DNA of 64,000 bases from Flavobacteriales bacterium. Lineage in GTDB: Bacteria > Bacteroidota > Bacteroidia > Flavobacteriales_F > PHOS-HE28. Numbering within the stretch: position 1 is the first letter of the stretch; each line of letters opens with the position of its first letter. This document shows, one piece after another, positions 15,195-23,416 of this stretch. Location of the stretch: positions 1,426,001 through 1,490,000 of the forward strand of contig CP064979.1 of NCBI GenBank assembly GCA_016699575.1, read 5' to 3'. The notes beneath the pieces are model-generated. The model saw only the letters and a list, made by a program, of their open reading frames with translations, was not told the DNA's origin and made no database searches. The position numbers and the translations under genes are program-made.

Positions 15195-16667
15195 CTATTG
15201 TTTGATGAACCGCGACGACCACGCTGAATCCTTGTCCTGGTAAAGCAGGACGTACATGCCGTTGGCAAGGTCCCGCACATCCAGGTCAATTTCCATTGCG
15301 CTGCTTTGCGGAGCGAAGGTGCGTACCACTGCACCGCTATTGTCCAAGATGCTGAACAGGCCCGTTGGCGCTGCCTTGGCCCTGAAGCTGATGAACAACC
15401 GGTCGTTCACAGGGTTGGGGTAGAGCAGCACATGAAAGGGCTCTTCCATTTCCGCTACGTTGTCCCACAACTGGCAACCCGGCACCAGGCAACCGAAGCT
15501 GTCCACGCGGATCACCCAAAGATCCTGTTCGCCATCGAACACAACCCCGCAAGCCACGAAGCCGCCGTCATCGGCCGGTATCACATCGCGCAGCTCGTGC
15601 CAATCGATGAAGAGGCTATCGGTGCTGGGGTGCGTGTACTCGCGCTGCCAAATGCTGTCGCCGTTGGCAGCTATGCGCAAGAGCGTGCCGTGGGGGTAGT
15701 TGAGGCCCATGATGGTACCACAGGCGATGAAGCCGCTATCGGGAAGCGCTTTGATACCTGCCAGTTGATTGATGAACCGGATGGGGCCGTACTTCCGGTC
15801 CCATAGCAACTGACCGTTGGCATCCAACCGCCTGATGCAGTGCCGCGTGTATTCCGATGCACCCAGCATGTACTCCGTGTAGGTGGTCGCGTACACCACG
15901 CCGTTGTCCAGTGTGGCTGCGACTTGCGCAGAGCCATCGTCGTTGGCGGATCCGCGCGCATCGGACCAGAGCACGTTGCCTTGCGGATCGGTTTTGATGA
16001 CGTAGTCGTCCCGATCGGGGCCCGGCGAGCCGAAGGTCTCACCGCCCAAGTAGATGGATCCATCGGCTGCTACCGCAATGTTGCGGCAACGGTCGTGGGC
16101 TGCTCCGCCGTACTCCTGCGACCACAACACGTTACCAGCGGCATCGAGCTTGGCCAAAAAGAACTGGCTGAGTTGACCGGGAGGGACAACCTCACCGACA
16201 GCCAGGATGCTACCATCGTTCAGCGCGTGAGCGGCATACCCAATTGATTGCCAGGCCGAGTCCGTGTAAATCCTTGCGGTCCATAGGGAGTCGCGAGCAG
16301 CGCTAAACCGCCATACAACATCATGAATGGCCTGTGCGCTATCCAACGCGCCGCAGAACACATACCCACCACCGAGCGTCCGGTCGCTGCTGTTCATCCA
16401 GCCGTTGTTGTAGCTGGCACTGTCATTCCCGAAGGAGCGTTCCCCCAGCAACGCACCAGCGGTATCGAAGAGTGTCAGCCCTATCCTGAGCTTGATCGAA
16501 ACACCGTTCGAGGCGAACTGGAACACCACAAACCCGGTATCTGCCCGCTCCAACGACCACCCTATCTCCGACTGCTCGTGCGCACCGAAATCATTGCGCA
16601 CGTTGAAGTGTTGCGCAGCCAAGGGCTGCGCAACACTTGCAACACATGCAAGAAGCAGATTACGCAT
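15195..16667 (-). CDS. Secreted beta-propeller-like protein with T9SS sorting domain (490 aa)
   Basis: A signal peptide (MRNLLLACVASVAQPLAAQ) is followed by repeated propeller blades with the pattern 'G..IA.AADGSIYLGGE', 'GNVLWSQEYGG' and 'DDYVIKTDPQGNVLWSDARG', i.e. W-rich PQQ/SBBP-like repeats. The T9SS domain starts at VLLYPNPVNDRLFIS and ends in RFIKQ. It lies 6 bases downstream of the large frameshifted T9SS gene and 7 bases upstream of the next cargo gene. The role is probably surface-exposed binding; no catalytic motif is seen. Confidence 0.85.
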   Translation of the reverse strand: MRNLLLACVASVAQPLAAQHFNVRNDFGAHEQSEIGWSLERADTGFVVFQFASNGVSIKLRIGLTLFDTAGALLGERSFGNDSASYNNGWMNSSDRTLGGGYVFCGALDSAQAIHDVVWRFSAARDSLWTARIYTDSAWQSIGYAAHALNDGSILAVGEVVPPGQLSQFFLAKLDAAGNVLWSQEYGGAAHDRCRNIAVAADGSIYLGGETFGSPGPDRDDYVIKTDPQGNVLWSDARGSANDDGSAQVAATLDNGVVYATTYTEYMLGASEYTRHCIRRLDANGQLLWDRKYGPIRFINQLAGIKALPDSGFIACGTIMGLNYPHGTLLRIAANGDSIWQREYTHPSTDSLFIDWHELRDVIPADDGGFVACGVVFDGEQDLWVIRVDSFGCLVPGCQLWDNVAEMEEPFHVLLYPNPVNDRLFISFRAKAAPTGLFSILDNSGAVVRTFAPQSSAMEIDLDVRDLANGMYVLLYQDKDSAWSSRFIKQ

Positions 16668-16673
16668 GACGGT

Positions 16674-19600
16674 TCAGCGCGAAATGGCTACCGTCGTGCT
16701 CTTGGCCTTGCCCTGGGCATCCCAAAGCACCACGCGGTAGGTACCCTGCGACCAGTCCTGCACCGATAGTTCGAAGAGCTGTAGACCTGGTTGCAACGGC
16801 CGCTCCACGACCACACGGCCTTGGGCATCGTAGATGACCAACCGGCCTGCGGCTTCCGGTGTTCCGCTCAAAGCCGTAATGCGCAGCAGGTCCGAAGCAG
16901 GATTGGGGAAGGCATCGAGCATTCCGTCCGCACTGGACCCTTCCTGGCCGTTTAACCTTCGCGGGCTGCGATTGCCGGGCAGGATGATGGGTTCCTCGAA
17001 CATGCTGCCCAAGTATTGGCCCAAGAGCGAACGCGCCATCATGGCCGCCCGGCCGTTGCCCGCAGCTATCGTTTCCAGTGTACCGCTCTGCGCAGCAACT
17101 GTCTGGGCCGCATCCCCGGGGTTCTGCGCAACATCGCGTACCGCTTCCCATACGGTCACTTCATCTGCCGTAAGCTCGGGTTCCGGGTCTTGAAGCATGG
17201 CGTCGGCTGCTGCCCAATCCTTCTGGGCTAGCAGTATGGCCACCCTGCTGTTGGCATTGCCCGGCAAGTCGGGGGCCCCAACCACATGCCATACACTATC
17301 CAAGGGGTTGCCCACCGTGTCGCGTTCCAAGTAGAGCCGAATGGCGTCGTAGCGTGGGCCTTCCAACGCCAAGCGGTAGCCGCTCAGTTCAGCCTCCAGC
17401 ATGCTCTTGTTGCTCAAACCACCATTCTGCTGGGCCAGTACCAGGTTCTGGTAATAGGCGCTCACATCGCTGCGCTCGAGGGCTATCTGTACATCAGGGG
17501 TTAGCGGATCATTGGCCAGCAACACCTGTGAAATGTGCAAGTCATTCATGGCGGGTTCGCGCTCAATGGCGGCTATCATCACATCATCCGACAAGGCAGG
17601 GGAGGCGGCTAAGAGTTGCGTGCGCAGGTCGAAGGAGGTCGTGGACGAATGGCTGATCAGGTCCAGTAGATACTGAGTATTGCCAGCGTTTACCTCACCA
17701 TCGTAGAGCGCCTTCAGGGCGATGTACTGCTGTTTGATGAGCGCGAACTTCTGCGCCTGTGCCACAGGATCGTGCTCAATGCTCCGATCGGAGGGGCAAG
17801 TACTCGTTTCATCATCACCACTGATGAAGAACGAGTTGACCTCGAAAAGAGTGACGAACGTTGGGGTGGAACAAGCTGGCTCGCAGAAGTCATCCACATG
17901 GTGGATGTACGTGAAACCACTTGGGGCATCGTTCTCCACGTAGATGTCCGATTCATCTGCCGCTGTGCATTCCGGGTAGAACTGGTTACCCGCTGGCTGG
18001 CCTTGGAAAATGTCTCCCTGGAAAGGCGCCACCTCGCCCTGGTCCGTGACGGCTATGTCGAATTCGCACTCGGCATTGCCCCCGTACGTGTTGCACAGGA
18101 ACTGCAAGCCGTTGAGGATGTTCTCGTCCCGGTTGTCGCGCTGGAGCAAGCTGCCCACCAGCACGCCATCGAAGGTGTTGCGGTAGAACTGGTTGGCACC
18201 GATATCGATGTTGCGCGTGGCAATGCCCACGTTGCCTTCGGGGTTCACACCCGAGAACGAGTTCTCCTCCACCTCGAAGCCTTCGCAGCCGAACAGGTAA
18301 AGACCGTAGGGTGTGGGGTACAACGGGTCAGTGAAAGGCCATACGCCCGGCCCATCCGTGACATTGAAGGTGTTGCCAGTGACCTCAGCGAAGTTGACGC
18401 CCATGAGCGCAATACCACGGTCAGTCTCCGAGAAGGTGTTGCCCCTGATGTAGCACGGATTGATGCCACTGGCATCGCTGGCACGGATGCCGCTCGCCAC
18501 GTGGACGAAATCGGAGCTGGTCACGGTGAAGCGCGTATCGAACGCACGGATGGCCGTGGGCCCCGGCACGCCATGGTCCAGGTTCTCCTCGCACTGGAAG
18601 GTGCAGTTGTTGAACTGCACGCCGCTGACGTCCTCCAACATCACCATGATGTTGTAGGTAAGGTCGGTGGGCCTTTCCGGAGTTACCAGGAAGGTGGTGC
18701 TGGAGAAGTAGCTGCGGTTGCTGATCTCGTTGCCGTTCACGACGTTTTCGTACGGCTTCAGTGCCACCATACGGCCGCAGTCGATGAACTGGCTACCGTT
18801 CACCGAGCGGATGATGCCGCCTTCGGTGCCGGGTATGTAATTGCCCGAAGCGTCGGTGCGGTAAGCGCGTGCGCCCACTTCGGCATTGCGGATCAGCGCA
18901 CCGTTGATCAGATCGAGCCTGCCCTGGTTGGTGCTCGGCACTTGGCTCAGGGCGGGGTCGCCCACCACATCCACCCCATGCCACGACTTTCCGCACATGT
19001 TGAGCAGCTTGCCGCCGTTGACGACCACCTTGCTGCCGGGTTCTATGGTGAGGCGTGTGCCTGGTGCGAAGTTGACGGTGTTGGTGACGGTAAGGACGGC
19101 GCCGTTGGTGACGCGGAGGTTGGTTGCCAAGTTCATGTGTTCGCCCCAGGTCGCAGACGCATCAACGACCAATTCTTTCGAGTTCGACATGGCCAGGTCG
19201 CTTTCCCACAGACCCCGTCCGTAGGTGCTTGCCCTGATCTTACCAACGCAGTAGTTGATATCCAGTTCCGTTACTCGCGCGTTGGGCAGGTCAGCGTAGA
19301 ACGCATCCCATGGACCGCCAATGTCGTTGTAGATATCCTTGAAAAACACACCGGCGTCCATCGCGATGTACACCCCGCCGTCCGTGCCGTGCTGGAACGC
19401 GACATCGTTCACAGGCAAATTCGGTAATGAGTTCTGCGGGTCGAGGTTCGACCATTGGTCCCCGCCATCCAAGGACTCGAAAATCTTGAAGTTATCCTCG
19501 TAACCCGAAAAAGTCAGCACGATGTGTTTGGGGTCGTTGGGGTCAACATCGAGGCCGGTGATCACTGGCCGTTCGCCAAATCCGGGCTCCGGTAACCCTA

Positions 19601-19814
19601 GCACTTCTTCGAAGCGCGGGGCTGGGTTCGGATTACAACCCAAGCCATTGTACAGGGGAGGTAGTTCACCCGTGTTCGGATCGTTCTTGCTGCGCCAAAG
19701 TCTTGTCGGCGAGCCCAAGGGGCAATCAGGCGCACCCGGATCACCGGGAGCCCTCCAGTTCGTCACGAAATAGATGACTCGGGCGTCGGAGGGAGCAAAC
19801 GCAGTCCTGACTTT
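16674..19814 (-). CDS. Large T9SS protein, 3' part in the -1 frame (beta-helix and sorting domain)
   Basis: This is the downstream part of a gene broken by a -1 shift near 19814. Sequence continues smoothly as RTAFAPSDARVIYFVTNWR, followed by the end of a VPS10/BNR-like propeller (FKIFESLDGGDQWSNL, STYGRGLWESDLA). Next comes a right-handed parallel beta-helix region with the stacking pattern NGALIRNAEVGARA, FNNCTFQCEENL, YIRGNTFSETDRGI, EVTGNTFNV. Then come an alpha-helical segment of about 250 residues and a T9SS sorting domain (DAFPNPASDLLRI). No start codon precedes it in frame at a plausible place, so it is translated only by frameshifting, or the break is an indel. Fused length would be 1695 residues. 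Confidence 0.82.
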   Translation of the reverse strand, partial: KVRTAFAPSDARVIYFVTNWRAPGDPGAPDCPLGSPTRLWRSKNDPNTGELPPLYNGLGCNPNPAPRFEEVLGLPEPGFGERPVITGLDVDPNDPKHIVLTFSGYEDNFKIFESLDGGDQWSNLDPQNSLPNLPVNDVAFQHGTDGGVYIAMDAGVFFKDIYNDIGGPWDAFYADLPNARVTELDINYCVGKIRASTYGRGLWESDLAMSNSKELVVDASATWGEHMNLATNLRVTNGAVLTVTNTVNFAPGTRLTIEPGSKVVVNGGKLLNMCGKSWHGVDVVGDPALSQVPSTNQGRLDLINGALIRNAEVGARAYRTDASGNYIPGTEGGIIRSVNGSQFIDCGRMVALKPYENVVNGNEISNRSYFSSTTFLVTPERPTDLTYNIMVMLEDVSGVQFNNCTFQCEENLDHGVPGPTAIRAFDTRFTVTSSDFVHVASGIRASDASGINPCYIRGNTFSETDRGIALMGVNFAEVTGNTFNVTDGPGVWPFTDPLYPTPYGLYLFGCEGFEVEENSFSGVNPEGNVGIATRNIDIGANQFYRNTFDGVLVGSLLQRDNRDENILNGLQFLCNTYGGNAECEFDIAVTDQGEVAPFQGDIFQGQPAGNQFYPECTAADESDIYVENDAPSGFTYIHHVDDFCEPACSTPTFVTLFEVNSFFISGDDETSTCPSDRSIEHDPVAQAQKFALIKQQYIALKALYDGEVNAGNTQYLLDLISHSSTTSFDLRTQLLAASPALSDDVMIAAIEREPAMNDLHISQVLLANDPLTPDVQIALERSDVSAYYQNLVLAQQNGGLSNKSMLEAELSGYRLALEGPRYDAIRLYLERDTVGNPLDSVWHVVGAPDLPGNANSRVAILLAQKDWAAADAMLQDPEPELTADEVTVWEAVRDVAQNPGDAAQTVAAQSGTLETIAAGNGRAAMMARSLLGQYLGSMFEEPIILPGNRSPRRLNGQEGSSADGMLDAFPNPASDLLRITALSGTPEAAGRLVIYDAQGRVVVERPLQPGLQLFELSVQDWSQGTYRVVLWDAQGKAKSTTVAISR

Positions 19815-21760
19815 CCCAATGGTTTGGCAGTCACCAATGTGAGATCTACGTCGTCGCACTGCACATGGGAGAGCCGTTCAAGTGGACCGGGATTCAATGT
19901 GTTGTTCTTCTCCAGCATGGCATACACCTCCTTTATGCCCACGTAGGATTTGCCGGTACCGGGTATCTCACCCATGGGCGGGATTTCCGAAGGCCCCCAT
20001 CCCACCTGATAGTTCGTATGAACCGAGAAATCGGCCGTGTGCCGATTCATATGCGCTCGGTTCTGCAACTCAAAGGACCAGCCCACAGTTCCGTCCGGCG
20101 TGATGTAATTTGCCGTACCGTCGCCACCTTCAATCTGGCTCCATAAATAGTCGCCGCTGCCGTTTGGCTTCCTGACACTGGTGCCGTTGTCCTGCGTTCC
20201 CATCATTACCGTCCCAGCTTCTACTTGGGAGGAGGCATGATGGAATATAGTGCCCGTGACTAGCCCATTGTTCAGCGTGCTCCACTGGCTCGCACCGGTT
20301 GTGAGCGCCGTAATCGTCGTCGACTTACTGATACCGCCATCGTGCCCAATCCAAACGGCATCACCTTGTGGGGTGAAGGCGAGTCCGTGACTGTCGGCAT
20401 GAACGTTGTCGCTATAATCATCCATCATTGCGATTGTTCGCGTGCCATTGTCCAATAGACTTCGATAGATTTTCGCACTACCATAGTAGGCAACTATTTC
20501 GCCGTTGTAACTGATGGGACCAACCGCGATCGGCAGCCACGCGTTGGAGCAGTCTTTGTTCGTGTTCTCAACGAGCAACAGGCTATTCCATTGTCCGGTT
20601 GTCGCATCGAACTCCGCCGCGAAACTCCGATTCCCGCCTGCGCCTTGTCGCACGAGGAGGGCGTACAGCATTGCCGGCGCGGCCGGCGTTGTGGCCAAGT
20701 TGATCCGCGTGGGCTTTGTTACACTGAACTCCGGGGCCGAATCAAAGTCAAGACCGAACCCTGGTCCTGTGATGGCGGACCAAGTACCCAAATCACCGAA
20801 TGACGTCGATTGGTAAACGTCCTTTCCGGAACAGTATACCGTTGACGGGTCAGAAGGCTTGAACACCAACCCTTTCCAGTGATTCTCGGTTGGCACAGCC
20901 AGCACAGACTGCCATTGAACAGAGGCAGCGGGATCCAACGCATTCTGTGTTCTGTATATCCCGTTGGTGGTGGCTACAAGAAGTGTAGAAGGCAAACCAG
21001 GCGCCAGCTCAATCGCTGTAATGTTGTTAAGACCGGGATACTGGTTCAGCCAGCCGTTATTCAGGTGCTCCCAAGTAGCACCACCATCCATGGTGCGAAA
21101 AACACCGGTTGAAAAGCTCGTGCGCCCATCGGTGTCTCCTGTGCCAACGAAAATGACCTCACCATTCGACGAACTCACTGCAAAATCGGCCACTCCAGCC
21201 ATAGGGAACGAGGAGTCGCTGAAGGGCTCCCATGTCGCACCAGCATTGGTGCTTCTGAACATACCTCCAAGGGAGGATGCACAATACATGGTTTGGTTCA
21301 ATGATCCAAACCCAGGGTCGAACCCAATGGAATGCACCTGCCCAGTGCCAGGCGAGTAGCTGCCGTTTCCACCGAGACTGGGCGTGTTAAATGGTCCGAG
21401 GGAAGTCCAATTCGACCCCCAGGGGTTGCTTGACTTGGGATGCGCCGGATACCAGTTCAAGTAATCCGTTAACCCATCGGCGGCCTTTTGGAAATCGCCC
21501 GATGGATAAAGCCGGGCACCCCAGAACATCATAGCCTTCACATGCTGCGCGTACAAACTTCCTTCCTCCGTGGGGTCCAGCAAATTGTCCGCCTGGCTGA
21601 TGAAATCCGTGTTCCAATCCCAAAGCGTAGCTCCAACATCCGGAACAGTAGATTGTGCTTGTGCGCACAGAGCTAGGTGTACGCTGCACAACACCGAGAG
21701 GCTGTTTCGGAGCAACACTGGAAGCCGAGTCCCGCAAATGTTTTCGTTGTTCGCCTTCAT
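19763..21760 (-). CDS. Large T9SS protein, 5' part with signal peptide and BNR/VPS10-like propeller
   Basis: The start at 21760 (MKANNENICGTRLP) gives a signal peptide ending ALCAQAQS. The following 600 residues contain repeated 'Asp-box'-like blades: STNAGATWEPFSDSS, TMDGGATWEHLNNGW, VYQSTSFGDLGTWSAI. This is a sialidase/Sortilin-type propeller as in many Bacteroidota T9SS cargos, and not by itself evidence of sialidase activity. The zero frame ends at 19763 shortly after the slip site, adding a foreign-looking tail (GLRLLPPTPESSIS). GC in this half is locally about 43-45% (counted on lines 20401 and 20461), lower than flanking genes. Confidence 0.82.
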   Translation of the reverse strand: MKANNENICGTRLPVLLRNSLSVLCSVHLALCAQAQSTVPDVGATLWDWNTDFISQADNLLDPTEEGSLYAQHVKAMMFWGARLYPSGDFQKAADGLTDYLNWYPAHPKSSNPWGSNWTSLGPFNTPSLGGNGSYSPGTGQVHSIGFDPGFGSLNQTMYCASSLGGMFRSTNAGATWEPFSDSSFPMAGVADFAVSSSNGEVIFVGTGDTDGRTSFSTGVFRTMDGGATWEHLNNGWLNQYPGLNNITAIELAPGLPSTLLVATTNGIYRTQNALDPAASVQWQSVLAVPTENHWKGLVFKPSDPSTVYCSGKDVYQSTSFGDLGTWSAITGPGFGLDFDSAPEFSVTKPTRINLATTPAAPAMLYALLVRQGAGGNRSFAAEFDATTGQWNSLLLVENTNKDCSNAWLPIAVGPISYNGEIVAYYGSAKIYRSLLDNGTRTIAMMDDYSDNVHADSHGLAFTPQGDAVWIGHDGGISKSTTITALTTGASQWSTLNNGLVTGTIFHHASSQVEAGTVMMGTQDNGTSVRKPNGSGDYLWSQIEGGDGTANYITPDGTVGWSFELQNRAHMNRHTADFSVHTNYQVGWGPSEIPPMGEIPGTGKSYVGIKEVYAMLEKNNTLNPGPLERLSHVQCDDVDLTLVTAKPLGKSGLRLLPPTPESSIS
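19811..19817 (-). other. Slippery heptamer G_GGA_AAG at the frame break
   Basis: On the minus strand the zero-frame codons here read TTG GGA AAG TCA. The heptamer G_GGA_AAG has the X_XXY_YYZ form of a -1 frameshift site. Slippage gives GGG AAA GTC AGG, exactly the frame that continues the protein. An alternative is one lost base in the G or A run, by mutation or by homopolymer miscall. Confidence 0.7.
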
Positions 21761-22402
21761 CTGAATCAGGGTTTTGCCTTGGGCTCCAGTTGGCCGGTGG
21801 CGCCCTTGCCGGATGAGTTGAGATTGACTAGGGTCGGGAACCCCATTTGATTGCCCTTCATCGTCTCGTGGCTGCACAGTATAAAACAGAGCCGCGGCTA
21901 CGCCCCCCGGCCATAGCACAAATCGGCACGTTCACAGCGAACCGAGAAATGAGTTGACGCTGATTCGCTTTGCGCATGACTTTTTATTACGGCACAACAA
22001 ACCAGCGCAAAGCGCCGACCATTTCCAAATCCCGCTTGTCATCATTTTGGAGGATAGGGCGTGATGGCCAACGGTTGGCGAGGTCGGCAAACCAACCTTA
22101 GCACCACCTCTTGTCTTTGTTAACAAGGACAACCCGTCGGGCGCATCCTTCTTCTTCCCTGCGTTAAGCCGGTGTGTCCTACATCCCGTCCACCGTGCAG
22201 GGCGCTCCGGTTCACTGGCAGGTTGTTGCCGTCGTACCGCCTAGCGGCCCTGTCTCACCAGGGCCCCCGACCGACAGAAGTGTGGGCACTTCCAACAGAA
22301 GTGAGATCCCAACCGACAGGAGTGCGGACACTTCCAACGGAAGTGAGTGCCAAGTTGGCGGGATTGAGTTTGGACGGGAATCGGTAGCTGGCTCTACAGG
22401 CC
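21761..22402. other. 640-bp region without a gene, between metF and the T9SS cargo block
   Basis: No credible coding frame is present; short frames here lack family or coding character. The T9SS-proximal two thirds are rather AT-rich for this genome. The metF-proximal third holds 42-bp imperfect direct repeats (22270-22353) with small internal hairpins. No tRNA or classical terminator was recognised. Confidence 0.6.
22270..22353. repeat. Two imperfect 42-bp direct repeats with internal hairpins
   Basis: Unit 1 (22270-22311) and unit 2 (22312-22353) share ACCGACAG, then AGTG, CACTTCCAAC and GAAGTGAG, differing at several positions. Unit 1 contains the hairpin GAAGTG-TGGG-CACTTC. The array lies downstream of metF. 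Confidence 0.75.
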
Positions 22403-22427
22403 TCAGAACACCTCCTTCACAATGGCC
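22400..22427. repeat. Copy 1 of a 28-bp direct repeat (metF 3' end)
   Basis: This copy is in its native place, encoding the final MetF residues and stop. It is identical to 14207-14234 in the same orientation. Confidence 0.9.
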
Positions 22428-23356
22428 CTCACCGCCTCGCTGCGGCCCATGGTGTAGAAGTGCAGGCCGGGCACACCAGCCTTCTTCAGCTCGCGGGCCT
22501 GTTGGATGCCCCACTCGATGCCGATGGCCTTCACCTCTTCGTCGTTCTTGCAGCGTTCGAGCGCGTCGGTGTATTCCACGGGCAGGTCGATGTGGAAGGT
22601 CTTGGGCAGGAACTTGGTCTGCTTGCGCGTGGTGATGGGCTTGAGGCCGGGCAGGATGGGGACGGTGATGCCGTTGGCGCGGCACTCTTCCACAAAGGCG
22701 AAGTACTTGCGGTTGTCGAAGAACATCTGCGTCACCAGGTACTCGGCACCGGCCTCCACCTTCTGCTTCAGGTAGGCCATGTCGGTGCTGCGGTTCAACG
22801 CTTCGGGATGCTTCTCGGGGTAGCATGCTGCCCCGATGCACAGGTCCGTGGGCGCGGCTTCTTCCTCCTCTTCATAGAGGTACTTGCCTTTGTTGAGCGC
22901 CGTGATCTGGTGGATGAGGTCAACGGCGTGCGCATGACCATCGCGCTCGGGGATGAAGTTCGGCTCGTTCTTCACGGCATCGCCGCGCAGGGCCAGCACA
23001 TTGTCGATGCCCAGGAAGTTGAGCTCGATGAGCGCGTCTTCCGTGTCTTCCTTGCTGAAGCCGCCGCAGATGAGGTGCGGCACGCTGTCGATATTGTACT
23101 TGGCCTTGATCATGGCGCAGATGCCCACGGTGCCGGGGCGCTTGCGCAGGCGGATCTTCTGCAGCAGACCGTGGCCGCGCTCCTTGTAGAGCACCTCCTC
23201 GCGGTGGTAGGTGACGTTGATGAAGCTCGGCTTGAACTCCAGCAATGGGTCGATACCTTCGTAGATGCTGGTTATGTCGCGGCCCTTGAGCGGGGGGAGG
23301 ATCTCGAAGCTGAGCAGGGTGCCTTTGGCGCCGCGCAGGTGGTCAATGACTTTCAT
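22403..23356 (-). CDS. metF: Methylenetetrahydrofolate reductase
   Basis: The start at 23356 (MKVIDHLRGAKGTLLSFEILPP) fits the family better than an ATG five codons upstream. The TIM-barrel FAD-dependent reductase signatures are visible: FINVTYHREE, ICGGFSKEDTEDALIELNFLGIDNVLALRGD, GAACYPEKHPEA, VEAGAEYLVTQMFFDN and PILPGLKPIT. The enzyme reduces 5,10-methylene-THF to 5-methyl-THF for methionine synthesis. The 317-residue length is a complete bacterial MetF. Its promoter-like element is at 23389. The last codons form the 28-bp repeat that also occurs at 14207. Confidence 0.97.
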   Translation of the reverse strand: MKVIDHLRGAKGTLLSFEILPPLKGRDITSIYEGIDPLLEFKPSFINVTYHREEVLYKERGHGLLQKIRLRKRPGTVGICAMIKAKYNIDSVPHLICGGFSKEDTEDALIELNFLGIDNVLALRGDAVKNEPNFIPERDGHAHAVDLIHQITALNKGKYLYEEEEEAAPTDLCIGAACYPEKHPEALNRSTDMAYLKQKVEAGAEYLVTQMFFDNRKYFAFVEECRANGITVPILPGLKPITTRKQTKFLPKTFHIDLPVEYTDALERCKNDEEVKAIGIEWGIQQARELKKAGVPGLHFYTMGRSEAVRAIVKEVF

Positions 23357-23388
23357 CGTGCAACTGCGCACGCCGGGCGCAATGGCGG

Positions 23389-23396
23389 CGAAGATA
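23389..23396 (-). promoter_or_regulatory. -7 promoter element for metF
   Basis: The minus strand reads TATCTTCG, 32 bases before the ATG at 23356, in the 60-bp gap after the upstream T9SS gene. Confidence 0.45.
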
Positions 23397-23416
23397 TCCG
23401 CGCTGCCCGCAGGGGA

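Noticed and set aside
16674..21760. Treating the two halves as separate genes
   Set aside because: The 3' half has no plausible start and begins in mid-propeller, while the 5' half loses its T9SS domain; joining them in the -1 frame restores one coherent protein.
21932..22132. Small minus-strand frame (66 codons) between metF and the T9SS block
   Set aside because: No signal peptide, motif or promoter, and composition is like the surrounding non-coding DNA.
22270..22353. CRISPR array
   Set aside because: Only two imperfect adjacent 42-bp units, no spacers of constant length and no cas genes nearby.
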